64,000 bases of DNA from Agarophyton chilense (lineage: Eukaryota; Rhodophyta; Florideophyceae; Gracilariales; Gracilariaceae), in the NCBI GenBank assembly GCA_030374765.1, contig JARGXX010000071.1, positions 1,054,001-1,118,000 on the forward strand, written 5' to 3'. The translations under genes and the position numbers were made by a program. The notes under the pieces were generated by a model, which saw only the letters and a list, made by a program, of their open reading frames with translations, was not told where the DNA came from and did not search any database. Shown in pieces: positions 10,326 through 20,026 of the stretch. Within the stretch, counting starts at the first letter, position 1; every line of letters starts with the position of its first letter.

Positions 10326-11211
10326 TGTAGGACAACGCTTGTAGCGGAGACACCACGAAGATGTTCGGGATCTTCCTCTCTTGAGAGACACGCCTCAGGC
10401 GGAGGAGACGCGTCCCGGCGGAGCACAGGAACAGAGCCATTCTGGAAAGGCACGACGGAGTCGGGTGTAAGACCGAGGCCAGTCCGGCGGGATATACCTA
10501 GAGTCTTTAGGTGAGCACGGCACAGTCCGGGTGTGACCAATCCTAGGCGGAGCGGTACCACGGCGATTGTCGGAAAAGGAGCGAGGAAACTCTCTTATGA
10601 GGTGGTCGAGCGGGGTGAGTGGGGCGGCCACTCACGAAAGCCAAAAAGGAGAACAAGAGGAAACGGGGGCGAAATCCTATACAGGGGCGAGACTACGACA
10701 AGTGTCGGCGGTTAAATATGAACCCACGGTGAAGGTAGCACTCTGGTCGACAGAGGGGTGTATAAACTATCGTGCGACGGGCGCTCACGCAGTATACGGT
10801 GAAGATGTGCCGAAGGCGAAGAGTTCACAGCCAAGACTCCCTCCTCGGAATCTCTCAAGAGGGTGTTTACTGGGGAGCCGTGCTCAACCTCCTAAGTAGC
10901 GTGGCGCGCGGCCTCTGACAGTGGGCACGCGCCCGAAAAATAGACACTACATAGCGATAGCGCAGCTAAATAAATACTAAAAAATACTAAATAATACTAA
11001 CCATTAAGCAGAATCCGGGCCACATGTGGCACGCCTCGCACTCGAGCGTCGGCATCCGTACAGTCCACGTGTTCCACCCGTGTGCACCTCCGGTCCTAAC
11101 CGGCCGTCGGCACGCAATAGCGGTATAGCTTGTCATAGACCAAGCTAGTCCTCAAGCGAGCGAAATCTCTAAGTCCTGGGAAGAAACCCCCTTGAAGGGC
11201 ATTGTCCTTCA
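10326..11211. mobile_element. Solo LTR F
   Basis: 886 bp bounded by TGTAGGACAA ... TTGTCCTTCA, an inverted-repeat terminus of TG...CA type. It is flanked by GTTGT (10321-10325) and GATGT (11212-11216), a 5-bp target duplication with one substitution. The empty site is visible in the sister LTR near 9405. Its sequence is distantly similar to the LTR of A (start and CACGAAGATG region), so it is another A-like family. No internal region is left, as after LTR-LTR recombination. Confidence 0.8.
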
Positions 11212-11324
11212 GATGTAAACCCGTTTGTTGTCTCCTTTACTTTGGAGGCGGCGCTTTCCTCATTGCCTTATGTAAAGTGCACAGGGGTGCGCGCCGCACA
11301 TAATTATATCTAGATAGAAACTTG
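11212..11324 (-). repeat. Element G right LTR, piece 2
   Basis: Middle part of the G LTR between solo LTR F and element A. It ends with ACTTG (11320-11324), the left copy of the target duplication of A. Confidence 0.8.
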
Positions 11325-12120
11325 TGTAGTGCAACGCCAAGGGCGGCGGAAACACACGAAGATGTCCGAGTCTTCCTCCAAGGAGGTTAGCACGGCGACG
11401 GAGCCTCTCCGGAGTGAACACGACTAAGTCGGGGTGTAAGGCCGAGGTTCACCGGCACGCCAAGCGGGGAGAGTGCGGGATGCTAGAAGGGAGCAGACCA
11501 GGTATGAGCTGTATTCCACGGGAGTGGGCAAGTGATAAAGGGGGGACCACCCAGTGGGGGGCGATCGGGGGCATGGGCCACGAGAGCCAAAATAAATATG
11601 TAGCAAACCCAATACTGGGGCGAGAACACGGCAGTGGTATGAAAGATATACACGCTAACAGCGGTGAGTCTCCTGTTGACGCAGGGTGGATAAGTCTACC
11701 GTTAGTAACGCGGCTTCACCTCCATAGAGTGTGGAAGACTCGCGAAAGCGGAAAAAGACTTAGAGCCAAGAACCCTGGTTGGGGAGGTTTACTGAGTGTC
11801 AGGGCGAGATCGCCCTGGCACTATATAGTGTAGAATACTGTAGAGAGCTCCCTAGCCTAGTGTAATAAAGCTAAATAAATAGAGAAATATTCAGCTATGC
11901 TGTGCCAACCTGTCCTGGGCCACCCGTGGTACACGTGGGTAAGTCACACCCGAATCGGGGCCACGGCGCACGGCCGCCGGTGCACTTCGCGTACAACGCG
12001 TATATACCTGGCTACGCCAGCCCGCTAGTAGCGGTATTACTCATAGATCTCACAAGTATCGCCCGAGGCGGAAAAACAACCAAGTCCTGGAAAACGGCCC
12101 CTCACGAGGGTTGCACTTCA
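11325..12120 (-). repeat. Element A left (3') LTR
   Basis: Starts TGTAGTGCAACG and ends TTGCACTTCA (inverted termini). It contains two perfect palindromic stretches: an 8-bp inverted repeat at 11800-11817 (CAGGGCGA/TCGCCCTG) and, next to it, CACTATATAGTG at 11819-11830. ORFs reported inside it (11414-11833, 11902-12393) recur only with the LTR and are not taken as genes. Confidence 0.95.
11819..11830. promoter_or_regulatory. Palindromic TATA-like core in LTR A
   Basis: CACTATATAGTG is perfectly self-complementary, so it reads as a TATA box on both strands. The copy in the right LTR is at 22800-22811. Promoter function is inferred. Confidence 0.35.
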
Positions 12121-12133
12121 TATCCCCCTCCTG
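12121..12133 (-). other. Polypurine tract, element A
   Basis: Abutting the 3' LTR, the plus strand reads TATCCCCCTCCTG, i.e. CAGGAGGGGGATA in element sense: the plus-strand primer site expected for reverse transcription. B (29168-29178), C (27453-27462) and D (53711-53719) have matching tracts at the same place. Confidence 0.75.
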
Positions 12134-12155
12134 AGGCGCGAGTACGACATCCGCG

Positions 12156-14093
12156 ATGGTGGGCGACGCGCCGAGACGAATGCATAAGAGTGCAACCAGC
12201 TCGCTGGGGTCCACTTCATCCGATGCCAACAAACGCAGTGCGGCAAAACTCCAGTCTCCTGGCAACAACCGTTCTCAACGTTCCATCTCAACCGAATCCG
12301 CATCCTTGCCTGCCAGTCCTCCGATTCCTCGGCATCGTCTTTCGCTTCGCCGGTCTCCTCTTCCGGTCATCCGGCCTCTTCGATCACCGATGAGCAACCA
12401 AAACAATCAACCCAACCGTCTCCCTGCGGGGTACTTATCCGGCTTCCGGTCTGTTCCGCTTCCGCAAAGCGCTTCATCGGCTGCGCCGCAGATTCCTATC
12501 GCGAACGCGGCTGCTGCTCCGTACGGAATGTTCCCCCCGAGAGGGTGGCCGCCATACGACATGCTTGTCGGGCGCCATCCTGGGCATCAAGCGTCCGTTC
12601 TCCGGCTTGCGCGGTGGTTCCACCCGATTGCGGTGTTAAAAGAAGCGCTTATAGCGATGCACACCGATGGAAACGGGATGCTTCGGGGCGATATTCCGGC
12701 CGTGGCGGCAACTTCGTTGGATTGGCGACGCCGCGTAGCGGTTCCGGTCCACGCTGTGGCGCGCCGGGGTAGTGAAACCTCGGCTTCCGCTCATGCGGCC
12801 TTCGTCCTTCTTGGCCATCAACGGCTTCGCCGGGCTCCCTTCGAATATCCCATCCCCGATGGTCTCGGCACCGACATTCGGCTTTACCGCACTCAAGGTG
12901 AGATTGGTTACGTCGACCGCCTGGCGGGTTTGGAAACACTCTCGTGGAGGGGCATCCCGATAGCACGGCAAGAGGCCATGTGCTGGACGCGACCGATTAT
13001 CCGGGCAGAATTCCGCTACATGCGTCGACTTGCGCGGGCTAACTTCCTCGCCCTGATCCGCTTCGAGCGTCGAGCACGATCCCGATTCGGGTATTTGGTC
13101 CCGTATCAGAACGTGGAGATCGAACGCCTTCGCGTGGCCGACCGATGGGGTCGCTATGTCCTCCTTCCACCGTGGTGGTCGAACCTCGAGGCCTGCCGGG
13201 GCTGTTACATCGAGCTGCCACCATTCATCACGTATTACGGTTCGTACCTCATCGAGGATCCCGAGTCCAGACTGTGGTCCGTGGTGATTACCGAATGGGC
13301 AGTCCGCGCGGCGGTGTTCCTCCTCTGGGAGGTGTATGACCAGTACAGACTGTGGTTCCTCCCGTTCCGGTTGAGGTCCGCGATTCGCAGCCTGGACCTG
13401 AGCATCCCACTTGGTGGAGTAACCAACGCCGGGGAAGTGGCGGGTCTTCTCGATTACATCGACCAGTTGGACTGGACCGCCGTTCCGATTGAACAAAGCG
13501 GGCGCACCGTGGGTAGCCGGGGTCAGGACCTGTCACCAGGAAGGCGTACTCCCTTGGGAGGTGATTTCGTATACTTTGACCCCTGGGAAGGGCACGAAAT
13601 CTCCGCGGAGGAAGCGAACGAACTCCGGTTTGCACCACGCCATATCCCCGAGGGGCATCCGATCGGTTTCGTGGACGCGGATGAGTATTACCACGTCTAC
13701 GACGGCGACGATCCAATGGTGGACAACGAACCCGACGACGAGGAAGCGTACGCCGAGGCGGAGGTCGAGGGATCCGAAGCGGAAGGTCCCTCTAACGCGG
13801 GGACGCCAGCCACGCCTTACGCGGATTTGGATAACCCCGCGGGGGCTGGGTCGGAGTACGCGGTAGCTGGACCACCTCCGGTTCCACCGGTGAATCTCCC
13901 AAGTGGTGGGGCGTCCGCCCCAGGCGATGCGAGCTCCGCTCCGGCGGGTCAAGCGGCCGTGATCTCCCAGTTCCTGCGACAGGTGGGGCTGGGGACCAAC
14001 GCAGCGAGTGGCGATGTTGCAGCGATGCGCGAGGCCTTGATCACCCGCCTCCAAGGTGGTAACCAACCCGGGGGCGGTGAGCCGAACCCGTGA
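12156..14093 (+). CDS. Antisense ORF protein (aORF) of element A, intact
   Basis: 645 codons, uninterrupted, on the strand opposite gag-pol, starting 36 bp inside the LTR and ending 180 bp from the convergent pol stop. About 125 N-terminal residues are Ser/Pro/Asn-rich and probably disordered. A globular core of about 350 residues follows, with blocks shared by the aORFs of B, C and D: RPIIRAEFRYMRR, then FERRARSRFGYLVPY, LPPWW, ELPPFITYYGSYL, EWAVRAAVFLLWE and a D-x-I-D-x-x-D-W block. The C-terminal part is acidic, then Gly/Pro-rich. No signal peptide, membrane segment, zinc knuckle or protease motif is seen, so it does not look like an envelope protein. The Arg-rich FERRxRSRFG block may bind nucleic acid (inference). 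Function unknown; not recognised as a known family. Confidence 0.85.
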   Translation: MVGDAPRRMHKSATSSLGSTSSDANKRSAAKLQSPGNNRSQRSISTESASLPASPPIPRHRLSLRRSPLPVIRPLRSPMSNQNNQPNRLPAGYLSGFRSVPLPQSASSAAPQIPIANAAAAPYGMFPPRGWPPYDMLVGRHPGHQASVLRLARWFHPIAVLKEALIAMHTDGNGMLRGDIPAVAATSLDWRRRVAVPVHAVARRGSETSASAHAAFVLLGHQRLRRAPFEYPIPDGLGTDIRLYRTQGEIGYVDRLAGLETLSWRGIPIARQEAMCWTRPIIRAEFRYMRRLARANFLALIRFERRARSRFGYLVPYQNVEIERLRVADRWGRYVLLPPWWSNLEACRGCYIELPPFITYYGSYLIEDPESRLWSVVITEWAVRAAVFLLWEVYDQYRLWFLPFRLRSAIRSLDLSIPLGGVTNAGEVAGLLDYIDQLDWTAVPIEQSGRTVGSRGQDLSPGRRTPLGGDFVYFDPWEGHEISAEEANELRFAPRHIPEGHPIGFVDADEYYHVYDGDDPMVDNEPDDEEAYAEAEVEGSEAEGPSNAGTPATPYADLDNPAGAGSEYAVAGPPPVPPVNLPSGGASAPGDASSAPAGQAAVISQFLRQVGLGTNAASGDVAAMREALITRLQGGNQPGGGEPNP

Positions 14094-14212
14094 CGGGGCA
14101 CGCGATCCCGATGGGAAGTTTTCCCTTGTGACTTAGAGTAGTATCCCGAGTGATCGGTATTCCATCGATAGCTTCGAATAAAAACCAAGTGACTTGTGTA
14201 ACCCAAAACCTT

Positions 14213-14262
14213 CCTTCACTAGCCTGTTCTCAAGCAAACCTACTTCTCTTTTCTCTCCCACC
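14213..14262. other. Pyrimidine-rich junction between convergent genes (A)
   Basis: A CT-rich stretch on the plus strand (purine-rich in gag-pol sense) lies between the aORF stop and the pol stop. Equivalent stretches occur in B, C and D. It could be a shared 3'-end signal or a second purine tract. Confidence 0.4.
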
Positions 14263-14272
14263 GAGGTGGGTG

Positions 14273-17200
14273 TTATCTCACCTGGGCTTTAACAACCGAT
14301 GCCGGGATTCCCGTCCGCGTTCTGCGGTGATATGACACCACCTTCGAACGTGGGAGATGTTCCATCGGCTCATCCGAATCCCATTCGGGCCCTAAACCGT
14401 ACCAACGGACGAGGTATTGAATATAACCATCCGGATGGTATAAGTGCTCCACTATGTGGTCGACCACGAACTCCTTTTCGTAGACTTCCCGCCCTTGTGG
14501 TGTACGCGTCACCGGACCAAACCGGTGTACTTCGGCAGGTGCGTGTGGGCTACTGTGCCCTTCCCCCGAGGGGTTCATGGGTTGGCGTTGCCTTTCCATG
14601 ACCTGGGTAGGGGAATGAACCGGGTTCCGGGTTGCCTTGGCCGCTTGGCGAGTTGCTTCCGCCAAGGCGTCATGACGAAGAGCGCCGGTTCGACGGCTTC
14701 GGTCGGAGGCCTTCCCGTGGGGCAATTCTCCCAGTTTTTGGATCGGAATGCTTTCCGAGAGCTCTCGTGCAGAGGCCACCCTTCGGGGGAACGCGGACTC
14801 ATCCCAAGGCTTGGTTTCGCGGTCGCGTTCCGCGAGTCGTCGGGGTGAAATCCGTCGCGACGGTCCTGGACTTGACGCGGGAGGCGGTTTCATCACGGGG
14901 CGTCGTGCCTTGCCGGGTGAGCCGCCTTAGGCGTTGATTGGCGTATCTCCCAAGCCGGGTGTCGTCTGGTCACGTGAAACGTCCGGCTGATGGCTGGGAG
15001 TACTCCGCGCCGTGCTGCGTTCTGCCTCCTCACGTGAGGGCGTGTGCAACGGCGCTGCCGGTATGTCTGCTCGCTTGGGCGACAAAGTACCGCGACGGGC
15101 GTGCAACTCCGGGTCAACCGTGCCTTTCTCACCAATGGGCGGCGAAGTGCGCGGCGAGGAACCCCTGCGGGGAGCGAGTTCGTCCTCAACTATCCCTTTC
15201 GAGGGTTCAACTTCACTCGACGACGAGTTGCTTCCGTCCTTGACGGGCACATTCTCCGGGGTGACCGGTGCGCCTTCGACAACGCTGTCGGGGTCAACCG
15301 AGACACTTGGAGTGCGTCCGCCACTGCGCGCGGGTTCCGAACCAGCATCAAGCGTGCTGGGTGTGAATCTCCCGTCTGCTACGGTGTGCTTGCCCGGCTT
15401 AGCCGGTGTGTCCTGCCGTACAGTACGAGGGACCACTTCCGATCGATTCGGCCTAGAGGGGCCTGCGAGGGCGTGCTCTAAGTTTTCCAGCGTAGCTGGT
15501 GTCAACGAACCGTGACCCACGGGCTGCGGGTCAACGCTCGACGGCATAGCCGGTCCAGTATCGCAAGGGCGAACAGCATCCTGCGACGATTTCGGTTTCG
15601 CTTTGGCGAGAGGGTTTCCACTACGTGGTGCGTCCTGTCGAGTAGAGTCCCCGTGGGGAGTGCGATCAGACGCAGATGCGGTGGCGCTTCCCATAGAGGG
15701 TTCAGCAACGGCTGTAGCGCGCAAATGCGGAGATGGTACGTCGGTAGACGGGACGTCCGGATCACCGTTGTTCTTGCTGGTGTGTCCAGGAGTCCGTGCA
15801 CCACGGTTGTCATAACGCGACGAAGCGGTTTCCGTCTCTCGACGAGAGTTATGAGCCTCCTCCCCCTCCTGAGACGGAGCGGCATGGGGAGTGGTTGAAA
15901 CGCCCAACGGGCGAAGGTAGACACCGCGCCGTGGCGTGAGAGAAGAAAGACCATTCTGGCCTTGGTCCGATAAGATCGGCAAGTCAGAGAGTCTCCGGGT
16001 AGGGTGTGGTAACGCAGAAGGTCTGGAAACCACGGCAGTGGGCTGAGCCACTGTTGTGTGCCGAGCACCATCATCCTCAGAGAGGGATTGTTGACCCATT
16101 TCGGTTACTTCCAACGTCGGTGGCGGGGCGAGTACAACGCGGTCGCGGGAGATCCGCTCATGAGCGTCGACAATTTCCACCACGATGGTGTCGTCTTTCA
16201 CCGAAATGACCTTGTAAGGACCGTCCGCGACGGAAGAAAACTAGTGCTTCTTTTCCTTTTCAGGGTTCCAGTACTCCTTACGGACGAAGACGAAGTCACC
16301 GGCTTTGATTGGCGGGGCCTTACCGCGTACGCGAGAGTCGAAATCACGCTTGTAAGCGGCTTGGGCACGAGCCATCGAGCTTCGGGCGACCGGGATCAGC
16401 TTCGTAAGCCACTCTTTCCACCTGTGGCGATAATCCTTCACGGAAGGGAACGCATCCAGCGTGGGCTGGGGTTCTAACGCGACAGCGGGCGGAGGGCGGG
16501 ACAAGACCAGTTCGAATGGAGTCAAGCCCGTAGTACGGTGTACCTGCGTATTGTACGCGAACGTCAAGGCGTTGGTATATAAATCCCATGTCTATGGGTG
16601 GTCGGCCCCGTAAGAACAGAGAGACGCTAATAGCGTTCGGTTAAACCGCTCCACTTGCCCATTACACTGGTGGTGATAGGTCGTTGTGAACAGGTTCTTG
16701 ATGTCAAGAATCCTGCACACGTCCTCGAAGAATCGCGATGCGAACTGTTTTCCTTCATCGGATAGAAGATTAACAGGCGGGCCGTAGACGAATACCCAAT
16801 GGGTTACAAATGCTTGTGCAACCGTGAAAGCGGATATCTTCCGTAGAGGTACGGTCCGAACCAGTTTTGAGAAACGATCCGTGATAACGAGTAAAAACTT
16901 ATGTCCACGTCGTGTGGTGAGGAGCTTACCGAGGATGTCAATGGCGACAAACTCGAGAGGAGCCCGTGCCGGGAATAGTTTCAACTTCGTTGAGTACTTG
17001 CGAAGTTTCACCCGATTCTTAGCATATTCGGTACAAAACCGCACCGTTGCGTAGCAATCCACCGCCATGGCGGGCCAGTAGAAATTCCTTCGCAAAGTGA
17101 GGTAGAGCTTCCGTCCACCGGCGTGTCCACCAAGTTTCGCATAGTGCGATAGATGCAAAACTCTAGACTGTAGAGTATGCGGCACCACGACTTGTGGGGA

Positions 17201-19978
17201 TGACTGAACCGTCCTGACGAGGTATCCAAGATCGTTCATCTCGAAAGGGAGTTGTGCACCGCCATTAAGCCAGGCGCGAATCTTCGTACAGAAGGGGTCA
17301 CCCTGCTGTTCTCTGACCATCTCCTCCGGGGGTATCGGCACAAAATTACCCGGCGGGGGTTTCTCTGAATCGTCTGAGACGAGCAATGCGTCAATATCAT
17401 CATCCGATTCCGGGCTTTCGTTCCATTTATCGTGTAAAAAATCCGGGTCCCCCGGTGTTCCATCGTCTACAACGAAGCAAGGTATATCTTCGTCATCGAC
17501 GGCTAGAGCTTCCCCATTCGTGGGTAAACGCGAGAGCGCGTCCGCTTGCGCGTTCTGAGTGCCCTTCTTGTAGATCACTTCAAAGTCATATTCCGCGAGG
17601 CGGAGTCTCCAACGCATTAAGCGGCCTGACGGCTCCGAGATGGTCATGAGCCATCGTAGGGACGAGTGATCCGTGTAAACGGTAAAGTGCACACCCATGA
17701 GGTAGGGGCGGAGTGTAGAGAGGGCCCACACAACTGCGAGGCACTCCTTCTCCGACACGGAGTAGTTCCGCTCGTGGACATTGAGCGAGCGTGACCAGTA
17801 CCCAATGGGTTTGCGTTCTCCTTCGGGAGTAGTTTGAAAGAGCGCACAGCCTACCTGGTACTCGCTAGAGTCCGTGTCCACGGAAAACGGTAGTTCGGGT
17901 TTCGGTAACGATAGAATCGGTGCTGATGTGACAGCCTCCCTAAGGGAGTTAAAAGCATCCGTCTGGGCGGACTTAAAGGGGTCCAGTTTAGGTGGTTGAC
18001 CTTTCCGCAGAAGCGCGTTCAAGGGGGCCGCGATGTCAGCAAAGTTAGGGATAAACCGTCGGTAGACGTTCACCAATCTTAGAAAGGAGCGCAGTTCCGT
18101 CTGGGTAGCGGGTTCTTTCGCCTTGCGAAGGGACTTCACTCGAGCTTCCTCGATCATTACACGTCCAGGACGGATAATGTGCCCGAGATACTTCACAGTA
18201 TCGGTAAAGAACTCAAATTTTCTCAGTTTGAGGGTTATTCCAGCATCACGTAGCGTGGTCATTATGTCCCTGACATGGGTGAGATGGTCATCCAGATTGT
18301 CTGAGAATACAATGATATCGTCCAAATAGACGAGGCCAGTACGCCACTTAAAGCGGGCCAACAAAATGTCGATAGCACGCTGAAAGGTAGCGGGAGCATT
18401 GGTTAGACCAAAAGGCATCCGTTTGAAACGGTAGAGTCCCGAGTGACAGACAAACGCAGTCTTATCTTGGTCCTCCTCCCTAACGGGAACCTGCCAATAT
18501 CCCCAATTGGCGTCCAAAGCCGTGAACACGGTAACAGTGCCGAGAGAGTCGATGTACTCATCCATTCGTGGGATCGGATACACGTCCTTGACGGTAACAT
18601 CATTCAAGCGACGGTAGTCGATGCAAAAGCGCCAGGACCCATCGGGTTTCGGGGCCAGTACCACTGGGGATGCCCACGGCGACTGAGCCGGTTCGATCAC
18701 TCCAGCTCGGAGCATTTTGTCCACTTGGAACTGTTCCTCTTCTCGAGCCTTGGGGCCTGCCCTGTAAGGGTGTTGAGCCACCGGTCGGGTGTTCGGCAAT
18801 AAATCTATCCGGTGTTCCGTTGTATTTATCTCTCCAAGAGAGCCATCCCACATTGTGGTAAACTCCCGTAACATCTCACGCAGACTTTCACGTTGTGACT
18901 CCGGTACATGACCGAGGTCGAGTTCCTCAAGTTCTTTCACGGGGTCTACCCGGTCGTAACTCGTCGGAACGGGCTTCTTTTCTGTTTCGGCAGGTTGAGA
19001 TTCCGAATCATTCGGTGATTGGACGGCAGCTTCCTCCCCCTCTTTAGAGTGAACGAGACCGAGGACTTCGGCAGCGGTCAGCCTAGTGGGGACCATCGCG
19101 GCGGGGTGAGGCATTACCGATCCAATAACTTGGTTTTTCACCAGTGACTGGGGGGTGGAGCCCAGATTGGCAACGAGCACGGTGAACGGCTTGTCTGGGA
19201 CAATCTGCGCGACTCCATTCGCCACGGCGAGTTGATATCCATCGTACAGAGATGAGAGAGGCTGAATGACTCGTAAACCGTGTTGACGGGAAGTGACACG
19301 CACCCATACTTGGGACTCTGGCGGGATTCGGACGGACGCAGCCACGCGGAGCTTGGTAGACTCCCGAGAAGCGGGTGGAGGTTCCTGCGCGGCAGGGAGC
19401 GGTATGTGCTTCTTGGAGGCACGCCGCAGCGGACGACGGACGATCGGGACCGACGAGCCGTCTTCCATCTCAACACGCTTTAAGCGGAGCCTTATGGCGT
19501 CAACGAATCTGTCACAGAAGTCACATCCCAAGATGATGGGGGCAGCCAATTTCCGGCATACAATAAAGTCGAGTTTCACCACGAGGGAGCCCAAGCGAAC
19601 GACGAGAGGGACAGTTCCAACCGTTGACAACGGGTTGTTATTCGCGTCCGCGACGTCGGGCGCCACGCCAAGGCGGATCTGAGACCGCAAGGGCGGGGGC
19701 AGCAGCGACTCCACGATGAAATTCGGACCAGCGCCTGTGTCCAAAACAGTAAGGACTCGAACCATAAACTGGGTAGAAAGGCCAAGGTCGGCATACACCT
19801 TGTAATTGCGCTTGGCAATTACTAAGACTCTATCCGGGAACCGGCGGTTACGAACACGTTTCCACGGTCGACGTAGAACACCAAAGTGTTCAGAGTCCAC
19901 GTCTGAGACGGCCTGTTTCCTCGTGAGGATTGTGACCGGGGAGCGAGGCGGAGACGCCTCGGGCGTCGTCAACCTCAC
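14273..19978 (-). pseudogene. pol: pol of element A (PR-RT-RH-IN-chromodomain), three in-frame stops
   Basis: One reading frame of about 1900 codons broken only by stops at 16592-16594 (TAG), 16241-16243 (TAG) and 14927-14929 (TAA). Counting from 19978: protease VLDTGAGPNF (DTGA 80-83), reverse transcriptase with VYLDDIIVF near 549, RNase H VDTDSSEYQVG near 699 and TDHSSLRWL, and integrase zinc region HLSHYAKLGGH near 940. In FCTEYAK (near 981) the last zinc Cys is Tyr; element D has LCTTCSK. Integrase core Asp/Asp/Glu sit in AIDILG, LLSDEGKQF and GQVERFN. A long Ser/Thr/Pro-rich linker follows, then a chromodomain at about 14300-14430 (FVVDHIVEH, YLVRWYGLGP, EPMEHLP). It lies in the -1 frame relative to gag. 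The chromodomain probably guides integration to modified chromatin. Confidence 0.9.
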
Positions 19979-19991
19979 TGTTGGGGACGCC

Positions 19992-20026
19992 TCTCCCGAA
20001 GGGGAGACTCCCGAAATCAGTTTTCC
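19992..20026 (-). promoter_or_regulatory. Candidate gag-pol -1 frameshift signal, element A
   Basis: In gag sense: GGAAAAC (20026-20020), gag stop TGA (20019-20017), then after about 9 nt a 6-bp hairpin TCTCCC-CTTC-GGGAGA (20007-19992). Pol is open in the -1 frame across this point. B has the same arrangement (GAAAAAC, TAA, hairpin CTCCC-CTGC-GGGAG at 35411-35398). Confidence 0.45.

Noticed and set aside
11414-11833. 139-codon plus ORF, repeated at 22395-22814
   Set aside because: It lies wholly inside LTR A and recurs only because the LTR does; nothing suggests selection on the frame.
12636-13496. 286-codon minus ORF opposite the A antisense gene
   Set aside because: It mirrors the GC-rich aORF, has no conserved counterpart in B, C or D, and no recognisable domain; the plus frame is conserved in all four.
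12156-14093. aORF as an envelope gene
   Set aside because: No signal peptide, transmembrane segment or Cys pattern; it is on the opposite strand and in another place than retroviral env.
14927-16201. Reading the A pol pieces as separate genes
   Set aside because: All pieces are in one phase separated only by single stop codons and follow the domain order of one chromovirus Pol.
16592-16594. Reassigned stop codons (alternative genetic code)
   Set aside because: The 1298-codon 5-oxoprolinase and spliced host gene use standard stops, and all three stop codons occur inside the decayed elements.
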